From Effrenium voratum (taxonomy: Eukaryota; Sar; Dinophyceae; Suessiales; Symbiodiniaceae), in NCBI GenBank assembly GCA_963377175.1, contig CAUJNA010001735.1, forward strand, positions 1-64,000: DNA of 64,000 bases, given 5' to 3'. How positions within the stretch are numbered: position 1 is the stretch's first letter; each line of letters begins with the position of its first letter. A program made the position numbers and the translations under genes. Below, one piece after another: positions 9,642 to 19,935 of the stretch. Under the pieces are notes generated by a model. That model did no database searches, was not told the DNA's origin, and saw only the letters and a list, made by a program, of their open reading frames with translations.

Positions 9642-10416
9642 GTCATGCCGGCGAGGCGCTGATGAAGCTCTGTGGGCGCAGACGAAAGGGCACTCAAGCA
9701 AGGTAGTGCGGCAGCTTGTCTATCAAGTTAATCGTCGGCTGGTTTATTCCTCTGTTAGTGGCAAAAGCTGTGCTTTCTTGGATGACGATGAGCTGAAGGC
9801 TATGATTGCTGGTACTGATAAACATTTGAAGACGCTTGCGGAAGCGATGTATAGCATCATTTCGATGCCGGAGGACCAGTATAAGCTGGTATACAGACTG
9901 AGTGGCCACATTGCAGTACTCCTGTATTCGTTCCAGGCTTTTTCGGCGGTGAATGCTGCGGCAGCATTGGATTGGTGGAAGGATGTCCCCTGGGCAAAAG
10001 TCCCGGCTCCACTGGCAGTCTTTCTGAGCAAGTGGTATGGAGCCAGTGTGTGGAAGAACCTTCTTGCTGGAGAGCCATCGCACATGCAAGCGGTCACCTG
10101 GCGGCCTTCCTCAGGGTCTGTTTTTGAGAAACGCATGGACAGCCGCAGCAGCCGCACTGAAAATTGCCGCGTGCCAATAGAGGCGGCTGCCAGTTCGCTT
10201 GGCGCAGCAAGGCCTTCGAAAAGAAGCGCTGAGTCATCGTTTGCCTGGCCAACCTCGTGCTCAGCAGAGCTAGCGGGCGATGGCACGGACCACTCGGGAC
10301 CAATGACTCATGTCCACATGCATGGTCGCAACCAAAGGCCCAAGTACCAGTCTTTGTGCTCTGCGTGCCTGGAGAACAAACGTTCTGCCGGGACAAAATT
10401 TGACGTCCATGACTGA
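9642..10416 (+). CDS. Open 3'-terminal exon, unknown protein
   Basis: After TTTTTTTCAG the frame is open for 258 codons to a TGA, with no ATG near its start, so it is an exon rather than a whole gene. It contains DEALWAQTKGHSSKVVRQLV and FLDDDELKAMIAGTDKHLK, then a hydrophobic stretch (HIAVLLYSFQAFSAV), and ends with a Cys pair (SLCSACLENK). The first 130 residues look like an ordered helical domain and the rest looks disordered. Upstream exons are not identified. It may belong with the gene ending at 9289 or be independent. Confidence 0.55.
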
Positions 10417-10519
10417 AGGAGTTTTTGCCCGTTGGAAGCGCGAAAAAAAGCGGATGACCCTGCCGTCAGCTTCGGCATGAAAGACATGCTCGACGTCGAA
10501 TATTACCGCTAAGAGTAAC

Positions 10520-10985
10520 AAAAATACAAAAGATATGGAATGCTAAAGAGCTCAGCCACATGTCTGCCTGCTCTGCTAGCCTCGTGCACACGGAGCAAGC
10601 AGAAATGCATCGAATACTAAAAATTAAGGGGGGCCATTTACCTGGCGGGACACGGGGGAATAGAAGAGCTCAACCACATTTCTGCGTGCTCTGCTAGCCT
10701 CGTGCACACGGAGCAAGCAGAAATGCATGGAATACTAACAACTACGGGGGGCCATTTACCTGGTGGGACACGAGGGAAGAGAAGAATTCAACAACATTTC
10801 TGCCTGCTCTGCTAGCTTCGTGCACACGGAGCAAGCAGAAATGCATGGAATACTAAAAATTAAGGGGGGCCATTTACCTGGTGGGACACGGGGGAATAGA
10901 AGAGCTCAACCACATTTCTGCGTGCTCTGCTAGCCTCGTGCACACGGAGCAAGCAGAAATGCATGGAATACTGACAATTACGGGG
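10520..10985. repeat. 118-bp tandem repeat, about 4 copies
   Basis: TGGAATACT or a one-base variant recurs at 10610, 10728, 10846 and 10964, an exact 118-bp period. Same unit and hairpin as 4150-4432. Two subtypes (GAATAGAAGAGCTC and GAAGAGAAGAATTC) alternate, so the array probably grew by two-unit steps. Confidence 0.95.
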
Positions 10986-11190
10986 GGAAACGAAGAGATA
11001 AGCGAAGAGAGAGAAGAGAAGAGAAAAGAAAGGGAAAAGAAGAGATGAGCGAAGACAGAAAAGAGAAGAGCAGAGAGAAGAGAAGAGAGAAGAGCAGAGT
11101 GAAAAGGGAAGAGCAGAGAAGAGAAGAGAAGAGAAGAGCGGAAAACAAGGAGAGAAGAGAGGAACACAAGGAGAGAAAAGAAGACAGAAG
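10986..11190. repeat. Polypurine GAAGAGA tract
   Basis: About 200 bp of nearly pure purine on the plus strand (GAGAAGAGAAGAGAAAAGAA type). It follows directly on the 118-bp array. Long Ser/Phe/Leu frames on the other strand are a by-product. Confidence 0.95.
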
Positions 11191-11199
11191 CAATCCACT

Positions 11200-11470
11200 C
11201 CTATAGTTGCTATATTCTTAGAAACTTCCGCGCACCGGCTTCGCCGGCTTTACTGGTAATATCCCATTCAACCGTGGAATCGAACTACTGGCTCAGTGCC
11301 TGGGTCCTGAAAACGGTCTCAGCCATGGTCGTCCAATGCCCCTGCACGAAGTGGCTGTGCTTCCTGCCAGGACATACTGGCTGAGTGGCGACAAGTGTCG
11401 CGCGCTGCCCTGCGCAACCTTTTGCGTGAGAGCTCATGAGACCCAGGCCACTGTCCTCGAGCATAACAGA
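11200..11470. other. No gene seen
   Basis: Unique sequence between the polypurine tract and the next tandem array. No supported coding frame. Confidence 0.4.
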
Positions 11471-11479
11471 TGCATAACA

Positions 11480-11860
11480 GAGCCTGACCTTTGAGCGTGC
11501 CAGAAGCCTCAGCCCCAATCAAAAGTTTGGGGAAACCAATTGGGGAAGCTTTTGGGGAAAGACCCCCCCTAAATCCGGCATTGTGAATGGATTGGCCAAG
11601 CAGCTTGCAGAGCCTGACCTTTGAGCGTGCCAGAAGCCTCAGCCCCAATCAAAAGTTTTGGAGAACCTTTTGGGGAAGCTTTTGGGGAAAGACCCCCCCC
11701 CTAAATCCGGCATTGTGAATGGATTGGCCAAGCAGCTTGCAGAGCCTGACCTTTGAGCGTGCCAGAAGCAAGGCCCTTTCCACCTTAGCCCCAATAAAAA
11801 GTTTTGGGGAAGCTTTTGGGGAAAGACCCCCCCCCCTAAATCCGGTATGTGACTTCATGT
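11480..11860. repeat. About 131-bp tandem repeat, 3 copies
   Basis: GAGCCTGACCTTTGAGCGTG starts at 11480, 11610 and 11742. Each unit ends in TTTTGGGGAAAGACCCCCCC and CTAAATCCGG, with a C-run of varying length. Confidence 0.9.
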
Positions 11861-11978
11861 GTCCTTGTGTGGATGTTCGCTTGGTAAGGAAGCGCACCCT
11901 GCAGCTTCAGTCTTGCTCCGTCAAGAGGACAGTGCGTGCTGAAGATGCATCGCCGCGTCGTAGCTTTTTGCTGCTCAG

Positions 11979-12488
11979 GCAAACAGTGGCTCAGCGGCAA
12001 TGCCTTGTCAAGAAACAGGCACCGCCAACATGGCCGTCGCCCTCGGGTGGCTGCTGGCCTTGCGCGCCCTGGTGGATGATGGCGCCGATGAGTCCGCCCT
12101 GCATCGGCGGGTCCGCCTGTTTGCCCCGCTGCATTTTGCCGATTTGTATCCGCATGAGTTGTGGGCGCTGCTGGAGAACCTCGTCTCCGATACGGACCGC
12201 GTCGTCGGCAATGGCATGCCGTGGCAAGATCTCGCTGGCTCTAGGGCGCAGTTGGGCGAGCTGTTTTGCGCGCGGTTTGCCGCGCGCGCTACAAACAAGT
12301 GCGCCAGAGCAGTGGGCGACACCATGGAGCAGGTGCAAAAGCTCTGAACGAAGCTTGCCCAAAGCCAGAACGATGCTCTCCTGTCTGCAGGTCGCCAAGA
12401 TGATACGCTCATGTCTGAAGACGAGTTTCATGACGCGCTCCTGTCACAGTCTGAAGATGAAGGCAGCCACGACAGCCCCGTGTACTGA
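11979..12488 (+). pseudogene. Coding stretch with one in-frame TGA
   Basis: After acceptor GCTCAG the frame reads through MAVALGWLLALRALVDDG, FADLYPHELWALLENLV and DTMEQVQKL to a TGA at 12345-12347. It then continues in the same frame for 46 more coding-like codons, including the acidic SEDEFHDALLSQSEDEG, to a second TGA at 12486. Coding character is equally good on both sides, so the first TGA looks like a nonsense mutation or a readthrough site. No domain is recognised. Confidence 0.45.
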
Positions 12489-12516
12489 GTTGTCCAGATG
12501 ACACAGATGAAGTCGG

Positions 12517-12617
12517 CCAAGACAGTGAGTCCATGTAATTTGCTTGGATGCATTTCTTATTTGCACCCGGCTGCATGCAGCCAAGACAGTGATTCCGTGA
12601 AATTTGCCCGGATGCTG
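12517..12617. repeat. Imperfect tandem duplication, 64-bp period
   Basis: CCAAGACAGTGA(G/T)TCC followed by AATTTGC and GGATGC occurs at 12517 and 12581, about 32 of 37 positions identical. The first copy carries a consensus donor GTGAGT at 12525. An AG acceptor stands just before the second copy (to 12580). The duplication thus creates a potential 56-bp intron. Confidence 0.7.
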
Positions 12618-12961
12618 TGTTTTGCACGGACATTGAAATTCAAACCAGTCCAATCACGTTGCGCCTAGAAGAGCCGAAAAGCACGCGCGCTGACAAGTTG
12701 CCGCTTAGAGCCCTTGAGTGGCGCAGCAGCTACCAACTCATGCGTGGCTTGGACTGCGACTCAAAACTTTTGCCGCAGCAAGTGGCGCAAGTCTAGAAAG
12801 CCATGGACGGCGCAGATTGGGATGAGTGGCTCGAGGTCAGCACGGAGTCTGCGTGGCACCGCAAGAGATGCCGGCAGATCAAGACCGTGCAAGCACGCTT
12901 TGGGTTCCTGCCAGACAGCGTGGTGCGGGAGGCAGGCCAAGAATGCGCGGGCTGCTACTAG
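12592..12961 (+). pseudogene. Coding relic with one in-frame TAG
   Basis: An open frame contains DIEIQTSPITLRLEEPKST and ALEWRSSYQLMRGLDCDS. It meets a TAG at about 12795 after QQVAQV, then continues in frame with KAMDGADWDEWLEVSTES to a TAG at 12961 (ends AGQECAGCY). Both halves look like real protein. Downstream of a similarly broken frame, it is probably a decayed gene. The ATG at 12802 could alternatively start a short intact frame. Confidence 0.4.
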
Positions 12962-13008
12962 GGTCCTGTCTTCAAACTCCCTCTCTGTTTGGCGATGTTA
13001 GCATTTAG

Positions 13009-13390
13009 TTTGGGGTGGGGCGGGGGGGAGTTGAAAAAAAACAACAAGGGAAACAGGAATATCAAACATGCTTGAAAGTACGACAGCTTTAGGTTTTAGA
13101 CATTGGCCCTGCAGGCGTTACCGCGCGGCATCGACACCTCGAGTCGCTTAACATGGGCCGAGGCCATGCAGACGTGTATGAACCGCTTGCAGGCATACGC
13201 GGCGGCCTACAAGTCGCAGTAAAGTGGCGAGAGTCACAAAGTGGCCAAACCTAAGACTCAGCCATGCCCAGGAAAAGTGGTCGAGCTGCGACGTTTGTAG
13301 GTCGGTCATTGGAGACTGCTGCTGTTGGATTTGCTGGCATGGCCTGGTTCTGGAAGTAGCTGGAGGTCGTTAGAGCAAAATGCACTGCAG
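13009..13390. other. No clear gene
   Basis: Contains a G-rich run near 13013-13030 and unique sequence leading to the acceptor CTGCAG at 13390. Probably intron or intergenic. Confidence 0.4.
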
Positions 13391-13540
13391 GTTGATTTGT
13401 TGCTATTTCGAGGGCTGCTTTGGGGTTTCAAAGCCTGTTTTGGAGACGACCCCAACAAGGGGGCGGCGTTGTTTCTGTGTCCACTGGAGCTTTGGGATCT
13501 GGCCTCTGACAAGCAGAGACGTTTGGCGGTCTTTCTGCAG
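13391..13540 (+). CDS. Clean 50-codon exon, unknown protein
   Basis: Exactly 50 codons lie between acceptor GCACTGCAG and donor GTAAGC, phase 0 at both ends. The peptide is hydrophobic and aromatic (VDLLLFRGLLWGFKACFGDD, then LCPLELWDLASDKQRRL). One of the few exons here with a consensus GT donor. Partner exons are not identified. Confidence 0.6.
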
Positions 13541-13910
13541 GTAAGCCTTGCTTGAAAAATTGGAGCGGGTCAAATTGACATGTCTCCGTTTTACTTGGGG
13601 CTGGTAGGGACGAGCGTCAATCTTGTAATAGGGCTTTTAGACAACCCTTGTAAAGCATCCTACGCGGGAGTGTTGCCCATGGAACGCACGTTTGATTGGA
13701 GCTACTGGCAAGCACTAGGCAGCTCTGCTCAAGGGCTTCCTACCTTGAGTTGTGCTGAGCGAGTGTCCAAGGATTCTTCAGTGTAGACAAGTAGATTTGA
13801 AGAAGGCATTTCGTCAGGGGTCTTGAGTCTCCTTCTGTGCGTGACTTAAGCATCATTTCTCAGTCTCATGTGTTTGATTTTCCTCTGGTTGGTGTGATGT
13901 TTGCAAGAAA
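13541..13910. other. Downstream sequence, no gene defended
   Basis: An ATG frame at 13580-13786 exists but has no splice logic or recognisable domain. The stretch ends where the satellite begins. Confidence 0.4.
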
Positions 13911-13914
13911 CCCT

Positions 13915-16470
13915 TCTCGAGATGCGAGCCAAGGCCAAAAGCCTAAATCCTAAAGCCAAACCCAAAAGCCTAAAACCTACAGTAACCTAAAACCTAAAGT
14001 GATGCAAGCCAAACCCAAGAGCCTAAACCCTAAGCCCAAATCCAGAACCCTAACACCTACAGTGATACGAGCCAAGGCCAAAAGCCTAAATCCTAAAGCC
14101 AAACCCAAAAGCCTAAAACCTACAGTAACCTAAAACCTAAAGTGATGCAAGCCAAACCCAAGAGCCTAAACCCTAAGCCCAAATCCAGAACCCTAAAACC
14201 TACAGTGATACGAGCCAAGACCAAAAGCCCTCCTAAAGCCTAAATAAACCTAAACAGTGAACCCAAAAAAGCCTAAATCCTAAAGCCAAACCCAAAAGCC
14301 TAAAACCTACAGTAACCTAAAACCTAAAGTGATGCAAGCCAAACCCAAGAGCCTAAACCCTAAGCCCAAATCCAGAACCCTAAAACCTACAGTGATACGA
14401 GCCAAGACCAAAAGCCTAAATCCTAAAGCCAAACCCAAAAGCCTAAAACCTACAGTAACCTAAAACCTAGAGTGATGTGAGCCAAACCCAAGAGCCTAAA
14501 CCCTAAGCCCAAATCCAGAACCCTAAAACCTACAGTGATACGAGCCAAGACCAAAAGCCTAAATCCTAAAGCCAAACCCAAAAGCCTAAAACCTACAGTA
14601 ACCTAAAACCTAGAGTGATGTGAGCCAAACCCAAGAGCCTAAACCCTAAGCCCAAATCCAGAACCCTAAACCTACAGTGATACGAGCCAAGGCCAAAAGC
14701 CTAAATCCTAAAGCCAAACCAAAAGCCTAAAACCTACAGATAAAACGAGACGCAAAACCCAAGCCAAACCTAAGCCTCCAGAACCCTAACACCTACAGTG
14801 ATACGAGCCAAGGCCAAAAGCCTAAATCCTAAAGCCAAACCCAAAAGCCTAAAACCTACAGTAACCTAAAACCTAAAGTGATGCAAGCCAAACCCAAGAG
14901 CCTAAACCCGAAGCCCAAATCCACAACCCTAAAGCCTACAGTAACCTAAAACCTAAAGTGATGCGAGCCAAGCCCAAAAGCCTAAATCCTAAAACCAAAC
15001 CCAAAAGCCTAAACCCTACAGTAACCTAAAACCTAAAGTGATGCGAGCCAAGCCCAAAAGCCTAAATCCTAAAGCCAAACCCAAAAGCCTAAACCAAAAC
15101 CCAAAACCTAGAGTGATGTGAGCCAAACCCAAAAGCCTAAACCTTAAAACCAAACCCAGAACCCTAAAACGTACGGTAACCTAAAACCTAAAGTGATGCA
15201 AGCCAAACCCAAGAGCCTAAACCCTAAACCCAAATCCACAACCCTAAAGCCTACAGTAACCTAAAACCTAAAGTGATGCGAGCCAAGCCCAAGAGCCTAA
15301 ATCCTAAAACCAAACCCAAAAGCCTAAACCCTACAGTAGCCTAAAACCTAAAGTGATGCGAGCCAAGCCCAAAAGCCTAAATCCAAACCCAAAAGCCTAA
15401 ACCCAAAACCCAAAACCTACAGTGATACGAGCCAAGACCAAAAGCCTAAATCCTAAAGCCAAACCCAAAAGCCTAAAACCTACAGTAACCTAAAACCTAG
15501 AGTGATGTGAGCCAAACCCAAAAGCCTAAACCTTAAACCCAAACCCAGAACCCTAAAACGTACAGTAACCTAAAACCTAAAGTGATGCAAGCCAAACCCA
15601 AGAGCCTAAACCCTAAGCCCAAATCCACAACCCTAAAGCCTACAGTAACCTAAAACCTAAAGTGATGCGAGCCAAGCCCAAAAGCCTAAATCCTAAAACC
15701 AAACCCAAAAGCCTAAACCCTACGGTAACCTAACACCTAAAGTGATGCGAGCCAAGCCCAAAAGCCTAAATCCTAAAGCCAAACCCAAAAGCCTAAACCC
15801 AAAACCCAAAACCTAGAGTGATGTGAGCCAAACCCAAAAGCCTAAACCTTAAAACCAAACCCAGAACCCTAAAACGTACGGTAACCTAAAAAACCTAAAG
15901 TGATGCAAGCCAAACCCAAGAGCCTAAACCCTAAACCCAAATCCACAACCCTAAAGCCTACAGTAACCTAAAACCTAAAGTGATGCGAGCCAAGCCCAAG
16001 AGCCTAAATCCTAAAACCAAACCCAAAAGCCTAAACCCTACAGTAACCTAAAACCTAAAGTGATGCGAGCCAAGCCCAAAAGCCTAAATCCTAAAGCCAA
16101 ACCCAAAAGCCTAAACCCAAAACCCAAAACCTAGAGTGATGTGAGCCAAACCCAAAAGCCTAAACCTTAAACCCAAACCCAGAACCCTGAAACGTACAGT
16201 AACCTAAAACCTAAAGTCATGCAAGCCAAACCCAAGAGCCTAAACCCTAAGCCCAAATCCACAACCCTAAAGCCTACGTAACCTAAAACCTAAAGTGATG
16301 CGAGCCAAGCCCAAAAGCCTAAATCCTAAAGCCAAACCCAAAAGCCTAAACCCTACAGTAACCTAAAACCTAAAGTGATGCGAGCCAAGCCCAAAAGGCT
16401 AAATCCTAAAGCCAAACCCAAAGCCTAAACCCCAAACCCAAAAACCTAAAGTGATGTAAGCCAACCCCAA
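13915..16470. repeat. 2.5-kb CCTAAA-type satellite
   Basis: Degenerate tandem units of GCCAAACCCAAAAGCCTAAA, CTACAGTAACCTAAAACCTA and AGTGATGCAAGCC. A higher-order period of roughly 120-220 bp is visible. It shares AGTGATG and CCTAAA words with the 5.0-6.6-kb array, so the two may have a common origin. No gene. Confidence 0.9.
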
Positions 16471-16496
16471 ACCCAAACCCCAGCCCCCAAACCCTC

Positions 16497-16625
16497 TGCT
16501 GTGGTGGGCACTTCCGGGATTGAATGCGCGAATGACTCCAAGATTGCGTGCGCAGATGACCCTGCGGGATTGAATGCGCGAATGACTCCAAGATTGAATG
16601 CGCGGATGACCCCACCACCCCAAAA
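16497..16625. repeat. Short direct repeats, GATTGAATGCGCGAATGA
   Basis: Four copies of a GATTGAATGCGCGAATGAC-type unit with small variants. They close the satellite region. Confidence 0.85.
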
Positions 16626-16841
16626 ACCACCCCCCTAATTAAAAGACTGGTTGGTTGATTCATCTGGGGTCAACATTAGCCACCAAAGAATGAAGTCGTG
16701 GAACCTGAAGACAATTCACCATATTTTCCTCAAGGGACCCGGTCCCTGTGACTCATGAATTGGTGAGAACCAGTACCGCCCCTCTGAACATGTGATCCAC
16801 AAGACCATCATCAGAGCTTGGTTTGGGAGGCTTGGGCAGGC

Positions 16842-16860
16842 CGAGTTTCCAGGGCGAGAG
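16842..16860 (+). CDS. GTPase, short coding flank left of introner A1
   Basis: Reads ..PSFQGE in the frame that continues as SATFRAARQDLG at 17011 if the element 16861-17010 is removed. A GC donor lies inside it (GGGCGAGAG). Exact exon limits are unresolved. Confidence 0.4.
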
Positions 16861-17010
16861 CTTCCATTTGCTTAAGGATAGTTGTTATTTTCCCTTGTTG
16901 GCTTTGAAGGGATTTTCCCCTGCTTATTTTCTCATGTTTTCCCCTGTTTGTTATGTTCCCCTGTTGGCTTATCACTACTGGAAATATGTTCTCATTTCAG
17001 CAAATGGAAG
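16861..17010 (+). mobile_element. Introner A1 (family A, CTTCCATTTG TIR)
   Basis: The 12-bp TIR CTTCCATTTGCT is matched by AGCAAATGGAAG. The inside carries the family words CCCTTGTTGGCTTTGAAGGG and ATCACTACTGG and a TTTCAG acceptor. Flanks read GAGAG|..|AGTG, compatible with a 2-bp AG duplication. Confidence 0.8.
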
Positions 17011-17100
17011 AGTGCCACCTTCCGGGCCGCTCGCCAGGATCTCGGGGCTGAGTACGACCGGGAGCTCTTTGTGATTTCTGTGATCGGCATTCAGAGCTCG
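17001..17100 (+). CDS. GTPase exon 1: lead-in helix and P-loop start
   Basis: After CTCATTTCAG, encodes ..ATFRAARQDLGAEYDREL then FVISVIGIQSS. It ends phase 0 at a GC donor (GCCAGA). Its first 10 bases are the right inverted repeat of introner A1, so the acceptor is supplied by that element. Confidence 0.75.
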
Positions 17101-17154
17101 GCCAGACTCTGAGACATCCGGAGTCTGCAAACTGCAATCAATGAAACAGGGAAT

Positions 17155-17265
17155 ACTTACATATATAAGTAGAATACATATGTATGTATATATATATACA
17201 CATAGAGATATATACATGTTATGTATATATATATATGTATTATATATATATATATATGTATCCTG
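17155..17265. repeat. TA/TATG microsatellites
   Basis: Several (TA)n runs with TATG and CACATA interruptions, in intron 1. Confidence 0.95.
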
Positions 17266-18011
17266 CCACAGTGCCCCCTACTCTGCAACAGCCGGACGTA
17301 TAAAGCGACAAATGTATTGTTTGGTATGCACACAAGAGGTTACTTGCATGTTACCTCAACTGGGTGGAACGAAGCCTTTCCTCCTGGAGCAAAACCTTAC
17401 ACCCTGAAACAGTTCGACTCTTGAGACGATTCAATGTACACACACACACACATATGCGGCAGGCAGAATCGTCCGTAGCATCATCGTTGTTCGTTACACA
17501 AGTAGATGTCACGTTTCCAAACGCGAGTTATCAATTCACTCGGCGGCATCGAAGTTCTTTACGAAGCAAATATGAAATTGCAGCTTTCAAGCCCAACATG
17601 ACCAGTCTGCTTTTGACACCCCCTGCCTCACCTGCATTTTGGTAAAGAAGCGATTGGCCGCTTTGTCAAAGCTGATGCCGCTCCGGTCGACACCCCGAGC
17701 ATTACCGTGCTGTGAGGGTTCCCCAGTGACTCCAACTTGGTTCGGGACAAAGCTTGGCTTCTTTTGCCAGATTGACTTACAGGTACCACATGCACAGATC
17801 TGGTCAAACTCCTTGAACACATCCGTAAATCAGACAAGTAGATCCTTGTGAGTAATACGAGCTGGATCATTTTTTTCTTCAAGTCCCTCAGAGTGCTATT
17901 TAGGCCTCTCGCATTCGGGTTTCATGTGGGTTATCGTAAGGCTTATAAAAGCCTCAGCCACAGTAGAACCAAACATCAGCTCGGATGCAAAGGCCGCACA
18001 CCTCATCCCTA

Positions 18012-18093
18012 TACCCTCAAACTGCCCTTAAACATGGGTCATTGCCCCAAAAGTATGGGGTGGTGTCCCAGTCTTTTGGGTAGTTTGAAGGTT
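18012..18093. mobile_element. Element E1 (family E, CCCTCAAACT TIR)
   Basis: ACCCTCAAACTGCCC ... TTTGGGTAGTTTGAAGGT. Hairpin-like, about 82 bp. Confidence 0.75.
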
Positions 18094-18245
18094 TAGGAAT
18101 GCCCAAATGAACCCTCTATTTCCAGCTCATTGAGTCAACCCTAAGCTCATCGGTTCTCAGAAAGGCCCCTTGTCAAGGTCCGACACCTTCGAAAGGTCCG
18201 GTTCGGCCCCTTCAATGGAGGGTCCAATGCTTAGGGCACTAATTC

Positions 18246-18350
18246 TGTGCACCACCTAAGACACCCTGGAATGAATGATTGCCCTGGAAATACCAACAAA
18301 CCATGGCTTCCCATGGTTTCAATTTGGTGCAGGACTTCGTCCATCCACAG
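18246..18350 (-). mobile_element. Element G1 (family G, minus orientation)
   Basis: Ends in GGACTTCGTCCATCCACAG, the reverse of G2's start. Internal ATGATTGCCCTGGAAAT matches G2 reversed. Confidence 0.75.
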
Positions 18351-19071
18351 TTACACAATTGATAGGGATTACGTCTCTGTCGATACCTACGCCAGGCTTC
18401 ACTCAGTTGAGCCCTAGAAGTATAATACCAAACGCCCCCCCCCACCCTCACCCAGCAAAAAAAATGATGTCCCGGAGAGAAAAAAACAAAAAACATGTTT
18501 ATTATTTCAGCTGACCCTGAAATGAACGAAAGCTGGTTGACAGGGCTACATTTTTTGACCACTACCCTGGGGTGGCACTTGATCCAGGGTGGTTCATTCC
18601 CCCCAAAAGCTTTTGGCAACCTTTTTTTTTGTCTATCTTGTAGTCCAAAAATGGAACCCTGGGCTTATAGATATGGCTGTGGCTCAACAAATGGAGCCCA
18701 AAATGGCACCAAAAGATAAATCAAACCACAGACTAAAGTCTGCGGTTTGCCCTAATTCTTTAACTTCAACTTTGAGCCACGCACCTGGGTTTTTCAGTCT
18801 ATCCTGCACTCAAAAAGTCGAACTCTGGGTTGAGTGTTTGTTTCGTCCCGGAAAATCAACAAGTCATTAAAGCACCATGTTCATGAAATGTCAGTTGACC
18901 CTATAATTAAACTAAAGCTGGCTGTTATTTTTTCAACCAGCGGCTTTTCATTATTCCCCTCCCCCCCCAAAAGGGGAACGCCTGGCCTAAAGGAATGCTA
19001 AGTGCTTAGTAAACCCCGGCTAAACCAAGCATGGGTACCGCTCTGGGTTGATCGATTTTGTTCAAAGCGAG

Positions 19072-19141
19072 GCCAAGAGCACCTTGATGAACTTCCTCTT
19101 CGGCTGCGGCTTCGCCACCTCCGCTGGCCGCTGCACTCGAG
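19072..19141 (+). CDS. GTPase exon 2: P-loop end and switch region
   Basis: Encodes AKSTLMNFLFGCGFATSAG then RCTR. Joined to exon 1 the P-loop reads GIQSSAKST, with Ala in place of the second Gly of GxxxxGK[ST]. Acceptor GCGAG, GC donor, ends phase 1. Confidence 0.8.
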
Positions 19142-19210
19142 GCAACGGAGACCCGCAACGGGATGGGTTCTTCCTTCTGGGTTCCCTGTGTTAGACCAAT
19201 CCAAACCTTT

Positions 19211-19315
19211 GTTGCATTTTGCTTGGACGTTAGGACTTTAACTTTTTGCCAACTAATGGGTTTTCAATTAAACCACTAAAAGTTAAACTTTTAGCAGGGG
19301 AGCAGAAAGCAACCG
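19211..19315 (+). mobile_element. Introner B1 (family B, GTTGCATTTTGC TIR)
   Basis: Left GTTGCATTTTGC, right GCAGAAAGCAAC. Family core: GATGTTAGGACT, TTGCCAACTAATGGGTTTTC, AAACCACTAAAAGT and a TTTAGCAG acceptor. Confidence 0.8.
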
Positions 19316-19716
19316 TGAAACAAAACCCAAAACAAAAACAACAACACCCAGTTGGGTGAAAGTAGATGGCACAGGTCCACCATGTTGGTTTAGTTGTCTT
19401 GTTTTCTTACGCACTACCGCGTATTGTGGCATCTACTTTTACCCTGATGAAACTTGAGAGAAGCCAATGAAACTCAAGGTGATGCCAGTTCATCCGCTCC
19501 GTCGTTTGGTGAGTCTTAGAGGTAGAAGGTGATTGATGACAATCCGACATCAACTGATTCACAATCAAACCCCGGTATTAAAATGATTGACCCAGAACCA
19601 TGTAAGGAAATACCAATGGCGGCCGCAACTATTTATGGCTGGGCTCGTCCCTTACTAACCTTCATCCACCCGGGTTTTGATTGTGACATCAACTCACGCA
19701 ACTCCGGCCCTCGCAG

Positions 19717-19742
19717 GCCTCTATTGCTCCCTCATGGAGTGC
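19717..19742 (+). CDS. GTPase exon 3: GLYCSLMEC
   Basis: Acceptor CCTCGCAG. Completes ..RCTRG and adds LYCSLMEC. The end is uncertain: a GA donor at 19743 keeps phase 0 for exon 4, whereas coding could run on as DGRTRL. The VLIG family has a similar RCTRGL(Y) segment. Confidence 0.65.
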
Positions 19743-19789
19743 GACGGGCGCACGCGGCTTTGCTGTGATAGCCCCCTAAAAAGAGCGAT

Positions 19790-19935
19790 TGTTCGCAAAG
19801 GTCATTCCTTTTGTTTGAGATGTGTTTTTAACACATATAAGGATCCCCCCCAAAAAACGGCATGCCTTTTGTTTGAGATTGTTCTACCAGGATCACCCCC
19901 CAAGAAAGGGGACATGCCATTTGTTTGAGACTTTT
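19790..19935. repeat. Local triplicate, CATGCCTTTTGTTTGAGA
   Basis: Three spaced copies of (C)ATTCCTTTTGTTTGAGA, CATGCCTTTTGTTTGAGA and CATGCCATTTGTTTGAGA, each about 55-60 bp apart, in intron 3. Confidence 0.85.

Noticed and set aside
10860..11198. Leu/Ser/Phe-rich minus-strand ORFs
   Set aside because: They come from the polypurine GAAGAGA tract.
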